DNA of 64,000 nt from DATATV01 sp035551355. GTDB taxonomy: Bacteria > Actinomycetota > Actinomycetes > Mycobacteriales > Pseudonocardiaceae. Below, piece after piece: positions 8,136 through 17,443 of this stretch; the first letter of the stretch is position 1; every line of letters starts with the position of its first letter. The notes below the pieces were generated by a model, which searched no databases, had not been told where the DNA came from, and saw nothing but the letters and a program-made list of their open reading frames with translations. A program made the translations under genes and the position numbers. The DNA is taken from NCBI GenBank assembly GCA_035551355.1, contig DASZNF010000040.1, positions 28,345 through 92,344 on the forward strand, written 5' to 3'.

Positions 8136-9139
8136 AGACCACCGGGCTGTTGATCAAGGCGGGGATTTTCGCCACCGTCGCAGTGGTGCTGACCGGAGCG
8201 CTGGTGCTGACCTTCGGCGATGTCAGCCTCGGCTCCAGCACCACCTACCGGGCGATCTTCACCGACGTGTCGGGGATGAAGTCGGGCAGTGACGTCCGGG
8301 CCGCCGGGGTGACCATCGGCCGGGTCAGCGGGCTGAAACGGTTGCCGGACAACACCATCGAGGTCACGTTCAGCGCGCAGGACGAGATCCCGCTGACCAC
8401 CGGCAGCACCGCAACCATCCGCTACAAGAACCTGGTCGGCGACCGGTTCCTGCAACTGGGCCCCGGCCCGGGACCGGCCCTGCCGCCCAATGGCGTGCTG
8501 CCGAAGACACAAACGCACCCGGCGCTGGATCTGGACGAACTGTTCAACGGCTTCACCCCGCTGTTCCAGGGACTTCAGCCCGCCCAGATCAATCAACTGT
8601 CCAGCGCGCTGATCGCCGTGCTGCAGGGGCAGGGCGGCGCGGTGGACGGCCTGCTGACCGACCTCGGTTCGGTGACCACGACGCTGGCCGATCACACCTC
8701 GGTGATCAGCGCGGTGGTCGACCAGCTCAACTCGGTGCTGGGCACGCTGGTCGACGACGCGCCCGAACTCAACGCCACCATCGTCAATCTGCAACTGCTG
8801 GTCAGCGGACTGGCCGCCGATCGCGGCCAGATCGGCCAATCGCTGGACGGCATCAACAATCTCACCACGTCGTTGAGCGGGCTGCTCCAGCAGAACCGGC
8901 CGGACATCCAGGGCACCATCGGCCAGCTCGGCCGGTTCGCCCAGACCGTGAACAGCGAAGGGTCCGCTTTGGACAATCTGCTACGCCGGCTGCCCGGCTA
9001 CTACGTGCCGCTGGGCCGGCTGGGCGACAACCAGAGCGCCTTCCAGTTCTACCTGTGCGGCGTGCAGTTGCGCATCACCACACCGGCCGGGCAGATCGAC
9101 ACCCCCATGATCAACAGCGGGAACGTGCCCCGATGCTGA
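8132..9139 (+). CDS. mceB: Mce family protein, MceB position
   Basis: 335 residues from GTG at 8132, overlapping the mceA stop by 4 bp. One N-terminal transmembrane helix (LLIKAGIFATVAVVLTGALV) precedes an Mce domain with GMKSGSDVRAAGVTIGRV and a C-terminal coiled-coil region rich in leucine, glutamine and asparagine. It ends with a FYLCGVQLRI segment. It is one subunit of the hexameric Mce lipid shuttle. Its stop overlaps the mceC start by 7 bp. Confidence 0.9.
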   Translation: MKTTGLLIKAGIFATVAVVLTGALVLTFGDVSLGSSTTYRAIFTDVSGMKSGSDVRAAGVTIGRVSGLKRLPDNTIEVTFSAQDEIPLTTGSTATIRYKNLVGDRFLQLGPGPGPALPPNGVLPKTQTHPALDLDELFNGFTPLFQGLQPAQINQLSSALIAVLQGQGGAVDGLLTDLGSVTTTLADHTSVISAVVDQLNSVLGTLVDDAPELNATIVNLQLLVSGLAADRGQIGQSLDGINNLTTSLSGLLQQNRPDIQGTIGQLGRFAQTVNSEGSALDNLLRRLPGYYVPLGRLGDNQSAFQFYLCGVQLRITTPAGQIDTPMINSGNVPRC

Positions 9140-10140
9140 CCCCCAGGAAGCGGTTCCGGGAACGCGATCCGCGGAAGGTCGGCCTGGCCGGCCTGGCGCT
9201 GGTCGGCCTCCTGCTGGCCGTGGCGCTGACCTCCGGCTCGATCTACCGGGCGCTGACCAGCACCACCTACACCGCCATGTTCGGCGAGACCGGCGGGCTG
9301 ACCACCGGCGCGGACGTGCGGATCGCCGGGTTCGACGTCGGGAAGGTGCAGAGCATCAACCTGGACGGCGCCCAGGTCAAGGTGAGCTTCAGTGTGCAGG
9401 GGCCGGGAAATCTGGGGACTCTGACCGGCGCGGCGATCAAGACGTCCACCGCGCTCGGCCTGAAGTTCCTGGCCGTGCTGCCCGCAGGCGGCGGTCAGCT
9501 GCCGGCCGGGGCGGTGATTCCGCGCAGCCGCACCAGTTCGCCCTACGACCTCTCGGAGATCCTCGGCCAGCTGACCCAGCGCACCGAGCAGCTCAACGGC
9601 GCCCAGCTGGCCCAGGCGCTGAACACAGTTGCCGGCACCTTCCAGAACACCCCGCAGGGTCTGGCCGGCACGCTGGACGGGGTCAACCGGCTGTCCCAGA
9701 GCGTGGCCGACCAGGACCAGGCGCTGCGCAACCTGCTCAGCCAGGCCAACACCGTGACCGGCGTGCTGGCGCAACGGAATCGGCAACTGTCCCAGCTGTT
9801 CGACGACGGCAACCTGTTGTTCGGCGAGCTCAACTCCCAGCGCACCGTCATAGACCAGCTGCTGGTCAGCACGACCTCGATGCTCGACCAGCTCAACGGC
9901 CTCGTGCGGGAGAACCAACCGCAGCTGCAACCGGCGCTGCAACAACTCCAGGGCGTGCTGAACATGCTCAACCGCGACAACCAGCTGATCGGCTCGGTGG
10001 TCCAGGGCGTCAACATCTACGCGGGCACCCTGGGCGAGGCGGTCGGCGGCGGCCCCTGGTTCTACGGCTATCTGGCCAACCTGCCGCCGACCAACCTGGC
10101 GCCGCTGCTGCCCGATGTGCTCAAGGCGGTGGGACCGTGA
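9133..10140 (+). CDS. mceC: Mce family protein, MceC position
   Basis: 335 residues from ATG at 9133. A basic N-terminus (RKRFRERDPRK) leads into a transmembrane helix at about 15-35. The Mce domain follows (FGETGGLTTGADVRIAGFDV) and then a glutamine/asparagine-rich helical tail with repeated QL and NQL patterns, typical of the long tube-forming helices of these proteins. It overlaps mceB at the 5' end and mceD at the 3' end (GTGA), so the operon is translationally coupled. Confidence 0.9.
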   Translation: MLTPRKRFRERDPRKVGLAGLALVGLLLAVALTSGSIYRALTSTTYTAMFGETGGLTTGADVRIAGFDVGKVQSINLDGAQVKVSFSVQGPGNLGTLTGAAIKTSTALGLKFLAVLPAGGGQLPAGAVIPRSRTSSPYDLSEILGQLTQRTEQLNGAQLAQALNTVAGTFQNTPQGLAGTLDGVNRLSQSVADQDQALRNLLSQANTVTGVLAQRNRQLSQLFDDGNLLFGELNSQRTVIDQLLVSTTSMLDQLNGLVRENQPQLQPALQQLQGVLNMLNRDNQLIGSVVQGVNIYAGTLGEAVGGGPWFYGYLANLPPTNLAPLLPDVLKAVGP

Positions 10141-11264
10141 GGACGCCGTCGTCGCGCACCACGCTGGCCGTCGTGCTGGGCGTGCTGGTGCTGGCCGCGG
10201 GGGCGGTCGTGCTCGCCGACGGGCCCGCGCAGAAGACCATCACCGCCTATTTCACCCAGACTCCGGGCCTGTATTCCGGGGATCCGGTGGAGATCCTCGG
10301 CGTGCCGGTCGGCAAGATCGACTCGATCAGCCCGGAACCGGGCCAGGTCCGGGTGGTCCTGCACTACGACGCCTCGATCGACGTGCCCGCGGCGGCGCAG
10401 GCCGCGATCATCTCGCCGACCCTGGTCAGCGGCCGGTTCATCCAGCTCACCCCGCCCTACACCACCGGCGCGATCCTGCCCGCCGATGCGACGCTTCCGT
10501 TGTCCCGCACGGTGGTTCCGGTGGAATGGGACGCCACCATCACCCAGTTGACCCAGCTGGCCAAGGAACTCGGCCCCGACGCCGGTCAGGTGACTGGCGC
10601 GGTGGGGCGGGTGCTGGACAGCGCCCAGGCCAACCTCGACGGCGAGGGCGAGCAGATCAACTCCACCATTCGCAACGCGGCCAACGCGATGACCACGCTG
10701 GCCGCGGGCGGGCAGGACCTGTTCGGCACCGTGGACAACCTGGAGTCGGTGGTGAACAACCTGGCCCAGAACGATTCCGCGGTGCAGGCGTTCACCCAGC
10801 AGCTGTCCCAGGTGTCGGCGTTGCTGGCGGACAACCGCGCGCAACTGGCCACGGTCGTGCGGACGTTCGACAACGTGGCCGGGGTGATCCAGAACTTCGT
10901 CAGGACCGAGACGAATCCGCTGAGCACCTCGCTGACCGGACTGACCGCGGTGACCACGCAGCTGTCCGACAACCGGCAGGCCCTGGCCGATGTGTTGCAG
11001 CGCGCGCCGACCTCGGTGTCCAACCTGAACAACGACTACGACCCGACCGGCGGGCTGATGGCCGGCGCGTTCGCGCTGACCAACTTCAGCGATCCGGCGA
11101 CCTTCGTCTGCTCGCTGATCTTCGCCGCCGGTGGGCACAACGACAACACCAACAAGACCTGCGAGGCCGCGATCGCGCCGTTCGTCCAGGTGCTCAAGAT
11201 GAACAACGTCCCGCTCCTGGTCGATCCGCTGCAGACCGAACCCGCGCCCGGGAACAACAAATGA
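10137..11264 (+). CDS. mceD: Mce family protein, MceD position
   Basis: 375 residues from GTG at 10137. N-terminal hydrophobic anchor (LAVVLGVLVLAAGAVVLA, about 9-26) and an Mce domain with TPGLYSGDPVEILGVPVGKI and VSGRFIQLTPPY. The C-terminal part is helical and ends in a short proline-rich tail (EPAPGNNK). Two cysteines near the C-terminus (FVCSLIF and NKTCEAA) may form a disulfide outside the membrane. The stop overlaps the ATG of the lipoprotein subunit gene. Confidence 0.9.
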   Translation: MRTPSSRTTLAVVLGVLVLAAGAVVLADGPAQKTITAYFTQTPGLYSGDPVEILGVPVGKIDSISPEPGQVRVVLHYDASIDVPAAAQAAIISPTLVSGRFIQLTPPYTTGAILPADATLPLSRTVVPVEWDATITQLTQLAKELGPDAGQVTGAVGRVLDSAQANLDGEGEQINSTIRNAANAMTTLAAGGQDLFGTVDNLESVVNNLAQNDSAVQAFTQQLSQVSALLADNRAQLATVVRTFDNVAGVIQNFVRTETNPLSTSLTGLTAVTTQLSDNRQALADVLQRAPTSVSNLNNDYDPTGGLMAGAFALTNFSDPATFVCSLIFAAGGHNDNTNKTCEAAIAPFVQVLKMNNVPLLVDPLQTEPAPGNNK

Positions 11265-12502
11265 CCGGGCCGCGGAGGATCCTGCGGGCCTGCCTGGTGC
11301 TGGTGCTGGTGGCGGCCGCATCGGTGCTGTGCGGCTGTTCGGCCGACCTGATCGACTCGCTGCCCCTGCCCTACCGGGCCGGCACCGGCGCGAACTCCTA
11401 CCAGATCACCGTGCACCTGGCCGATGTCGGCAATCTGGTGCCCAACGCCGAGGTCAAGGTCGGCGACGTCACGGTCGGCACGATCACCGACATCGGTTTC
11501 GACAACTGGACGGCGAAACTCACGGTGAGCCTGCCCGATTCGGTGGTGCTCCCGGCCAACGCGGAAGCCTGGATCGGGCAGAAAAGCCTGCTGGGCGCGG
11601 AATACCTGTCGCTGGGCCCACCGTCGGCGGCCAAGCCGATCGGCACCCTGCGGGCCGGGGACGACATCCCGCTCAGCCGCACCGGGCGCTACCCGGAGAC
11701 CGAGGAACTGCTGGCCGCGCTGTCGGCAATTCTCAACCAGGGCGGTGTGTCCCAGCTGCACACCATCACCGCCGAACTCAACGCCGCCCTGGACGGGCAC
11801 ACCAACGACGCCCGTAGCCTGATCCAGAACGTCGGCGCCCTGGCCGCGACGCTGGATGCCCGCAAGGGCGACATCGTGAGCGCGCTCAACAACCTCAACC
11901 AGCTGACCGCAACGCTGGCCAGGCAGAACCAGGTGATCAATACGGCGCTGCAGGCGATCCCCGGCGGTCTGGCCGTGCTCGACCAGCAGAAGAACAGCCT
12001 GGTGCAGACGCTGAACTCGGTGTCCACGTTCGGCGACCTGGCCACTGCGGTGATCAGCGAGGGCGGGGGCGACCTGCACGCGAATCTGCAGGCGATCCAG
12101 CCGATCCTGGGCGAACTGGCCGATTCGGGCCACAACCTGGACGAGGCCATGGGCATCCTGCCCACCTTCCCGTTCGGCACCAACACCGCGTTCCCCGCGG
12201 TCCTCAACGGCGACTACGGCAACCTCTACATCACCGTCGACCTGAACGCGCAGACCTTGGACGACAATCTGTTGCGCGGCTTGACCATCGCCGGTGTGCC
12301 GCTGCTGGGCGGTTCCTCGCTGGCCGCCGGAATCGTCAACTCCAATCCGCTCACCCAGGGACTGGCCGGGCTGATTCCATTGCCACTGGGCCAGAATCCC
12401 GGTGGCTCGACCGCGCCGCCGACCAGCACGCCGAGTCCGCCGTCCTCGTCCTGCGGTGTGCTGGGCTGGCTGCTCGGCGGCTCCTGTCAGGGAAGTGGCT
12501 GA
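11261..12502 (+). CDS. mceE: Mce family lipoprotein, MceE (LprK) position
   Basis: 413 residues from ATG at 11261. It has a lipoprotein signal peptide whose lipobox is VLCGC, with the lipidated cysteine at about residue 26. This is diagnostic for the E position of mce operons. The Mce domain follows (ADVGNLVPNAEVKVGDVTVG; KSLLGAEYLSLGPP), then a helical region, and finally a proline/threonine/serine-rich stretch ending with a CGVLGWLLGGSC motif. It is anchored on the outer face of the membrane as one of six Mce subunits. Confidence 0.92.
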   Translation: MTGPRRILRACLVLVLVAAASVLCGCSADLIDSLPLPYRAGTGANSYQITVHLADVGNLVPNAEVKVGDVTVGTITDIGFDNWTAKLTVSLPDSVVLPANAEAWIGQKSLLGAEYLSLGPPSAAKPIGTLRAGDDIPLSRTGRYPETEELLAALSAILNQGGVSQLHTITAELNAALDGHTNDARSLIQNVGALAATLDARKGDIVSALNNLNQLTATLARQNQVINTALQAIPGGLAVLDQQKNSLVQTLNSVSTFGDLATAVISEGGGDLHANLQAIQPILGELADSGHNLDEAMGILPTFPFGTNTAFPAVLNGDYGNLYITVDLNAQTLDDNLLRGLTIAGVPLLGGSSLAAGIVNSNPLTQGLAGLIPLPLGQNPGGSTAPPTSTPSPPSSSCGVLGWLLGGSCQGSG

Positions 12503-14022
12503 TGCTGACCAAGCTGGTGCGCGGCCAGCTCCTCGCCTTCGTGCTGGTGACCGTGGTCGGCGTCAGCTACGCCTGCGTTGTCTACCTCCAGGTTCCCCGC
12601 CTGCTGGGCATCGGCGACTACACGATCACCCTGGAGCTGCCCCAGTCCGGCGGGCTCTACCCGAACGCGGTGGTCACCTACCGTGGCGTCACGGTCGGCA
12701 AGGTCGAGCAGCTGACCCTGGATCCGGGCGGGGTGCGGGCCGTGCTGGACATCAACGACGGCGTGTCGATCCCGGGCGACTCGGCGGTGTCGGTGGACAG
12801 CACGTCGGCCATCGGCGAGCAGTACGTCGACTTCCAACCCCGGGCCGCGTCCCCGCCCCTGCACGATGGCCAGGTCGTCCCCGGTAACCAGGTCAGCTTC
12901 CCGACGCCGGTGAGCGACTTCCTGTCCTCGGTCAACCAGTTCGCGGCCACGGTTCCGCTGGACAAGCTCAACTCCACCGTGTCCGAGGCGTACCAGGCGT
13001 TCAACGGCACCGGCCAGTCCCTGGCCACCTTCCTGCGGGCGGCCGCGCAACTGCAGAGCCTGGCCGATCAGAACCTCACCCCGACCACCCGGCTGTTGCA
13101 GGAGCTGAACCCGGTCCTGGCCACCCAGCAACGGCTCGGCCCGGACACCCTGTCCGCCACCGAGAATCTGGCCGGGGTGACCGACACTCTGCAACAGTCC
13201 GATCCGGACATTCGCGGCGCCATCGACCAGGGCGCGCCGCTGGCCGACAGTTTCGACCAGTTGCTCACCCAGCTCAGCCCGACGTTGCCGCAACTGCTAA
13301 CCGATCTCACCTCGACCGGCCAGGTGCTCCGCGTCTACCTGCCCAACGTCCGGCAACTCCTGGTCGTGTTCCCGGCGGCGGAAGCCGCGCTGACCGACAC
13401 CGCGGCCAAGGCGGTGCAGGCCTCCGGCGGCCAGAACCCACCGCCGGTGTCGGAAATGGGCTTCAAGCTGACCTTCAACAATCCGCCGCCGTGCACGCTC
13501 GGCTTCGACCCGGACCGGATCGCGCCCTCGGACCTGTCCAACTCGCACGCGCCGCCGACCGACGCCTACTGCAAGGAGCCGAAGAGCTCATCGATCGAGG
13601 TGCGCGGGGTGCGCAATTCCCCGTGCCCGCCGGGCAGTCCGACCGGGCCGGGCAGCACCGGCGCGACCGCCGCCGACTGCGGCTGGAACTTCCAGACCCC
13701 CAGCGCCGCGCAGACCGCGACCCAGCTGGCCATCCAGCACATGCTCGCGGTGGCCGCGAGCAATCCCAAGACCCGCGCGGAGAACCAGGCGTTCATCGGC
13801 AACGACAACTTCCCCGGACCCCAGGCGGGACCGGCGCCACCGGGGATCAACGGGAACGGCGACTCGTCGCATGAGGACGCGGGCGGGTTGTTCGACGCGG
13901 GCGGGCAGCTGTTCCTCGACGGGAACAGCCAACCGCTGCCGCAGGTCAGCACGTCCACCGGCCCGGTGCCACCTCTGGAGCAGTACCTGCTCGCACCCCT
14001 TATGGCATCGGCACAATCGTGA
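12502..14022 (+). CDS. mceF: Mce family protein, MceF position
   Basis: 506 residues from ATG at 12502, which overlaps the mceE stop as TGATG. N-terminal membrane helix (LLAFVLVTVVGVSYACVVYL), Mce domain (LPQSGGLYPNAVVTYRGVTV; IGEQYVDFQP), helical region, then a long C-terminal extension with several cysteines (PPPCTLGF, DAYCKEP, NSPCPPG, ADCGWN) and glycine/proline-rich linkers. Length and the cysteine-bearing tail fit MceF. It is the last of the six Mce genes and is followed 10 bp later by a Mce-associated membrane protein gene. Confidence 0.9.
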   Translation: MLTKLVRGQLLAFVLVTVVGVSYACVVYLQVPRLLGIGDYTITLELPQSGGLYPNAVVTYRGVTVGKVEQLTLDPGGVRAVLDINDGVSIPGDSAVSVDSTSAIGEQYVDFQPRAASPPLHDGQVVPGNQVSFPTPVSDFLSSVNQFAATVPLDKLNSTVSEAYQAFNGTGQSLATFLRAAAQLQSLADQNLTPTTRLLQELNPVLATQQRLGPDTLSATENLAGVTDTLQQSDPDIRGAIDQGAPLADSFDQLLTQLSPTLPQLLTDLTSTGQVLRVYLPNVRQLLVVFPAAEAALTDTAAKAVQASGGQNPPPVSEMGFKLTFNNPPPCTLGFDPDRIAPSDLSNSHAPPTDAYCKEPKSSSIEVRGVRNSPCPPGSPTGPGSTGATAADCGWNFQTPSAAQTATQLAIQHMLAVAASNPKTRAENQAFIGNDNFPGPQAGPAPPGINGNGDSSHEDAGGLFDAGGQLFLDGNSQPLPQVSTSTGPVPPLEQYLLAPLMASAQS

Positions 14023-14032
14023 GGGCAGCATC

Positions 14033-14755
14033 GTGACCACTTCCACCGACACCACCGGCCGACCGTCCGGCGACACCAACGACTCGGCGGCAACCGATCC
14101 GGACGAGCCGACGACGGACACGGCCACCGACGAGTCGGCCGGGTCGGCTGCCGAGGAGTCAGCCGAGTCGGACAACGAGTCGGACAACGAGTCGGACAAC
14201 GAGTCCGCCACCGAGCCGGAAACCCCTGCGGCTGAACAGGACTCGACGTCGTCGCACCGGTTCCGGCGGCCGGGCCGGCTGGCCCTGGCCGCCACCGTCG
14301 TGACCTCTGTGCTGGCCACCGTGGTGTTCGCCGCGGCCGGGGTGGCCCTGTGGTACGTCCGGGCCCAGCACGACACCCAACCGCGAGACAACGCGATCAC
14401 GGTGGCCGCCCGCGAGGAAGTCGTCGCGCTGCTCAGCCTGAGCCCCAACACCGTGCAGGCCTCCCTGGACCGGGTGCTGTCCGGTTCCACCGGCGGCTGG
14501 CGGCAGCAGTTCGCCCAGGAGGCCGGTCAGTTCACGCAGGTCGTGAACACACAGCAGATCAACGTGACCGCGACCGTCACCGCCTCGGCCATCCAGTCGG
14601 CCGACGACGCCCACGCCACCGTGCTGGTGTCCGCGGACGCGCTGATCAAGAATTCCCAGTCGCCGCAAGGGTATCCGGGCGTCTACCGGGTGCTGATGAA
14701 CCTCCAGGCGCAGCAGGGCGCCTGGCTGGTCTCGGATCTCCAGTTCGTGGCCTGA
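14033..14755 (+). CDS. Mce-associated membrane protein (Mas)
   Basis: 240 residues from GTG at 14033. The first 85 residues are acidic and rich in serine, threonine, glutamate and aspartate, including an ESDN repeat. One transmembrane helix (ALAATVVTSVLATVVFAAAG) follows at about residues 84-103, and then a roughly 130-residue domain ending WLVSDLQFVA. This is the layout of Mas proteins that accompany mce operons and are thought to stabilise the transporter. Unusually it lies between mceF and yrbEA. Confidence 0.82.
   Translation: MTTSTDTTGRPSGDTNDSAATDPDEPTTDTATDESAGSAAEESAESDNESDNESDNESATEPETPAAEQDSTSSHRFRRPGRLALAATVVTSVLATVVFAAAGVALWYVRAQHDTQPRDNAITVAAREEVVALLSLSPNTVQASLDRVLSGSTGGWRQQFAQEAGQFTQVVNTQQINVTATVTASAIQSADDAHATVLVSADALIKNSQSPQGYPGVYRVLMNLQAQQGAWLVSDLQFVA
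14165..14203 (+). repeat. 12-bp tandem repeat, three units, inside a mas gene
   Basis: Three perfect copies of gagtcggacaac at 14165-14200, followed by gagtc of a partial fourth. Encodes ESDN three times in the acidic cytoplasmic tail of the Mce-associated protein. Copy number could vary between strains by slippage without changing the frame. Confidence 0.9.
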
Positions 14756-14768
14756 GGGGAGGCAGACC

Positions 14769-15539
14769 ATGGCAGTCAACCCGCTGGGCGCGGTCAAACC
14801 GGTCGGCGGATTCATCGCGATGAGCCTGGACACCTTCCGGGCCGTGTTCCGCCGGCCGTTCCAGGTCCGGGAGTTCCTGGAACAGATCGTGTTCCTGGCC
14901 CGGGTGACGATCCTGCCGTGCGTCTTTCTGGCCATGCCGTTCCTTGGCGTGACCATCTTCTTCATCAACCAGTTGCTGGCCCAGATCGGCGCGATCGACC
15001 TGGCCGGGGCGGGCACGGCGCTCGCGGTGATCCGGGAGATCGGCTCCATGGCCAGCGTGCTGGTCCTGGCCGGGGCCGGCTCGACCGCGATCTGCGCCGA
15101 TCTGGCCGCGCGCACCATCCGCGAGGAGATCGACGCCATGGAGGTGCTCGGCGTCGACCCGATCCACCGCCTGGTGGCGCCCCGGGTGCTGGCCGCGACC
15201 GTGGTCGCGATCGGACTCAACGCTCTCGTGTGCGTGGTCGGCATCAGCACGGGATACGTGTTCTCGGTTCTGGTGCAGGGCGCCAGTCCCGGGCAGTTCG
15301 CGGCCAACCTGACCCTGCTGGTCGGCCTGCCCGACGTGATCGTGGGCGTGGTCAAGGTGTTCATCTTCGGTCTGGCCGCCGGCCTGGTCGGCTGCTATCG
15401 CGGGCTCACCGTCGGCTCCGGCGCCAAGGCGGTCGGCGAGGCGGTCAACGAAACCGTGGTCCTGGTCGTCGTCGTGCTGTTCGTCGTCAACACCATCATC
15501 ACGTTGATCTACATGCAGTTCGGCAGCAACTCCCTCTGA
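14769..15539 (+). CDS. yrbEA: YrbEA-type Mce permease subunit, displaced downstream of mceF
   Basis: 256 residues from ATG at 14769 with gaggggaggcagacc just upstream. MlaE/YrbE permease fold with the conserved ADLAARTIREEIDAMEVLGV near residue 115. The N-terminal FRRPFQVREFLEQIVFLARV and the late GCYRGLTVGSGAKAVGEAVN are A-type features. It should pair with YrbEB (6124) to form the permease. In the mce operons I know, yrbEA is the first gene; here it sits eight genes later, after mceF and one mas gene. No MceG-type ATPase gene is in the window, so the energy-coupling subunit must be encoded elsewhere. Confidence 0.9.
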   Translation: MAVNPLGAVKPVGGFIAMSLDTFRAVFRRPFQVREFLEQIVFLARVTILPCVFLAMPFLGVTIFFINQLLAQIGAIDLAGAGTALAVIREIGSMASVLVLAGAGSTAICADLAARTIREEIDAMEVLGVDPIHRLVAPRVLAATVVAIGLNALVCVVGISTGYVFSVLVQGASPGQFAANLTLLVGLPDVIVGVVKVFIFGLAAGLVGCYRGLTVGSGAKAVGEAVNETVVLVVVVLFVVNTIITLIYMQFGSNSL

Positions 15540-15592
15540 GCGCGAAAGGTTCCTCCGATGACTCCCCCGACACTCCTGGTGGTGATGATCCG

Positions 15593-16135
15593 GTGATCGG
15601 TGCACTGCGCCGGGCGCCCGGCGCGGTCGTGGGCGGCGCCGACCACAACCTTCCGGTCGGCAAGGCCCGGCTCCTGCTGACCGTGGTGGTCCTGGTGGTC
15701 GCGCTCGGTGGTGCGGCGATGGTGGCCAAGCTGGCTACGTCGACGGCCGACACGATTCGGGCCGACGACGCCGGCCCGGCGGCGATGGCCGCGGTGGTGA
15801 AGCTGACTCCGCAGCTGCTCGACTACGACTACCAGACCATCAAGACCGACATCGCCCGCGCCCAGTCGGTGACCACCGGCGACTACTGGGCCCAGAACTC
15901 CCTGGCCCAGACGCTCACCCCGGCGGTCGTCCAACAGCAGGCGAGCACCAAGACCGTGGTCGAGTCGGCGGGCGTGGCCGACGCGCAGCCCGATCGGGTG
16001 GTGGTTCTGGTGTTCCTCACCCAGACCACCACCGGCAAGACCCTGCAGGCGCCCCGGGTGGACAGCCGCGTCGCCCGGGTGACCGCGGACCTGGTGAACG
16101 GCCGATGGTTGATCGGCGAGTTCGACCCGATCTGA
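15593..16135 (+). CDS. Mce-associated membrane protein (Mas)
   Basis: About 180 residues if GTG 15593 is the start; the open frame extends further upstream through the yrbEA 3' region and the ribosome-binding site is weak, so the start is uncertain. One transmembrane helix (LLLTVVVLVVALGGAAMVA, about 26-44), then a domain with ITDIxRA-like KTDIARAQSVTTGDYW and a WLIGEFDPI ending. This is the short Mas type, similar in length and ending to the gene at 16813. It lies 54 bp after yrbEA. Confidence 0.75.
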   Translation: MIGALRRAPGAVVGGADHNLPVGKARLLLTVVVLVVALGGAAMVAKLATSTADTIRADDAGPAAMAAVVKLTPQLLDYDYQTIKTDIARAQSVTTGDYWAQNSLAQTLTPAVVQQQASTKTVVESAGVADAQPDRVVVLVFLTQTTTGKTLQAPRVDSRVARVTADLVNGRWLIGEFDPI

Positions 16136-16153
16136 GCGACAACGGGAGGCGAC

Positions 16154-16816
16154 ATGGCGGAGGGAACCACCGAGGAGCTCGCCGGTCAGTCCGATGTGGA
16201 CGAATCGGACGGGGACCTGGCGGCGGACGAGGACAGCGGACCGGACGGCGAAAGCGAGCCGCATGCCGACAGCGAGCCAGCCGAGGACGGCGAGCCAGAC
16301 GCGTCCGCGGCCACCACGGTGCGGCCGCGGCCCGCACGGCGGTGGCTGATCTCGGTCGCCGCGCTCGCGCTGGTGTTCGTCGCTCTGGTCGGGGCAGCGG
16401 TCTTTCTGGCCCGACCGGTGCTGGCCTTCCGGGCGGACAGCGCGCGCCGGGCCGCGATCATCGCGGTGGCGACCGATGTCGCGCAGCGGTCGTACTCGTT
16501 GAGCTTCCAGACCTTTCCCCAGCAGAGCGGGGCGATCATTGCCGAGACCTCCGGCAACTACCGGCAGGGACTGGTCAGCAGTGAGCGGGGGCTGCAGTAC
16601 ATCCTCACCCAGGGACAGGTGAAATCCACCTGCACCATCACCGCCGCCGGCATCGAGCGCGACGACGCGAACACCGCGACCGTGCTGCTGTCGATCACTT
16701 CCTCGGTGACCAACACCCAGATTCACACCCCGCAGGTGCGGTACTACCGGGTCGCGATGAACCTGGAACGCCAGGGCGCCAAGTGGTTGGTCGAGTCGAA
16801 TGATGTGATCGCATGA
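16154..16816 (+). CDS. Mce-associated membrane protein (Mas)
   Basis: 220 residues from ATG at 16154 with acgggaggcgac upstream. Acidic N-terminal 60 residues (EDSGPDGESEPHADSEP), one transmembrane helix (WLISVAALALVFVALVGAA, about 65-83) and a C-terminal domain ending RQGAKWLVESNDVIA. The layout matches the gene at 14033, so these two form one Mas subtype, while those at 15593 and 16813 form the other. Its stop overlaps the next start by 4 bp (ATGA). Confidence 0.82.
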   Translation: MAEGTTEELAGQSDVDESDGDLAADEDSGPDGESEPHADSEPAEDGEPDASAATTVRPRPARRWLISVAALALVFVALVGAAVFLARPVLAFRADSARRAAIIAVATDVAQRSYSLSFQTFPQQSGAIIAETSGNYRQGLVSSERGLQYILTQGQVKSTCTITAAGIERDDANTATVLLSITSSVTNTQIHTPQVRYYRVAMNLERQGAKWLVESNDVIA

Positions 16817-17388
16817 GATTCCCCCGCTTGACCGCGCTCGGCCGGATTCTCTCGCGTCTGGCCCGCCGAGCCAACCGGGTGCCCCCGCGCCTGCGCCGGA
16901 TCACCGTGGTGGCGCTGGCCGTTCTCGTGCTGGCCGCCGGGGCGGCAACGACGACGTTGGACATCGCCGCGCGCCAGGCGTCCGCGCTGGATCAGGCCCG
17001 GTTCGACGCGGTCGCTCAGGCCCGCCTGCGCGTGGCCCAGTTGCTGACCTACAGCGCCGCCACCATCACCACCGACATCGACCGGGCCCGCCAGGACACC
17101 GCGGGCGCGTTCGCCCAGTACTACGCGCCATTCGCGCAGCAGACGATCGCCCCGGCGGTACAGCAGGCCGGCACCTCGTCGGTCGCCGCCGTCACCCGGG
17201 CGGCCGCGGTGAGCGTCACCGCCGACACCGTGGTCGTCATCGTGTTCATCGACCAGAAAACCTCGAGCAGAGCGCAACCCCAGGCGCGCAGCACATCCAG
17301 CACCGCGCAGGTGACCATGACCGATGTGGCCGGGCAGTGGCTGATCAGCGCCCTGACCCCGACCTCGAACTCCCCCGAAACGCAATGA
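16813..17388 (+). CDS. Mce-associated membrane protein (Mas), last gene of the mce operon
   Basis: 191 residues from ATG at 16813. A basic N-terminus (RLARRANRVPPRLRR) precedes a transmembrane helix (ITVVALAVLVLAAGAATTT, about 30-48). The extracytoplasmic domain includes ATITTDIDRARQDTAGAF and ends with GQWLISALTP, similar to the gene at 15593. A P450 gene follows 55 bp later on the same strand and may belong to the same transcript. Confidence 0.8.
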   Translation: MRFPRLTALGRILSRLARRANRVPPRLRRITVVALAVLVLAAGAATTTLDIAARQASALDQARFDAVAQARLRVAQLLTYSAATITTDIDRARQDTAGAFAQYYAPFAQQTIAPAVQQAGTSSVAAVTRAAAVSVTADTVVVIVFIDQKTSSRAQPQARSTSSTAQVTMTDVAGQWLISALTPTSNSPETQ

Positions 17389-17443
17389 CCCACGAAAGAC
17401 AAGTGTCCACTGTGCACCCGAACGACAATCTGGAGGAACTTTC

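Noticed and set aside
14165..14203. Possible CRISPR-like or regulatory repeat
   Set aside because: Three 12-bp units without spacers, in frame inside a mas gene and encoding ESDN; it is a coding tandem repeat.
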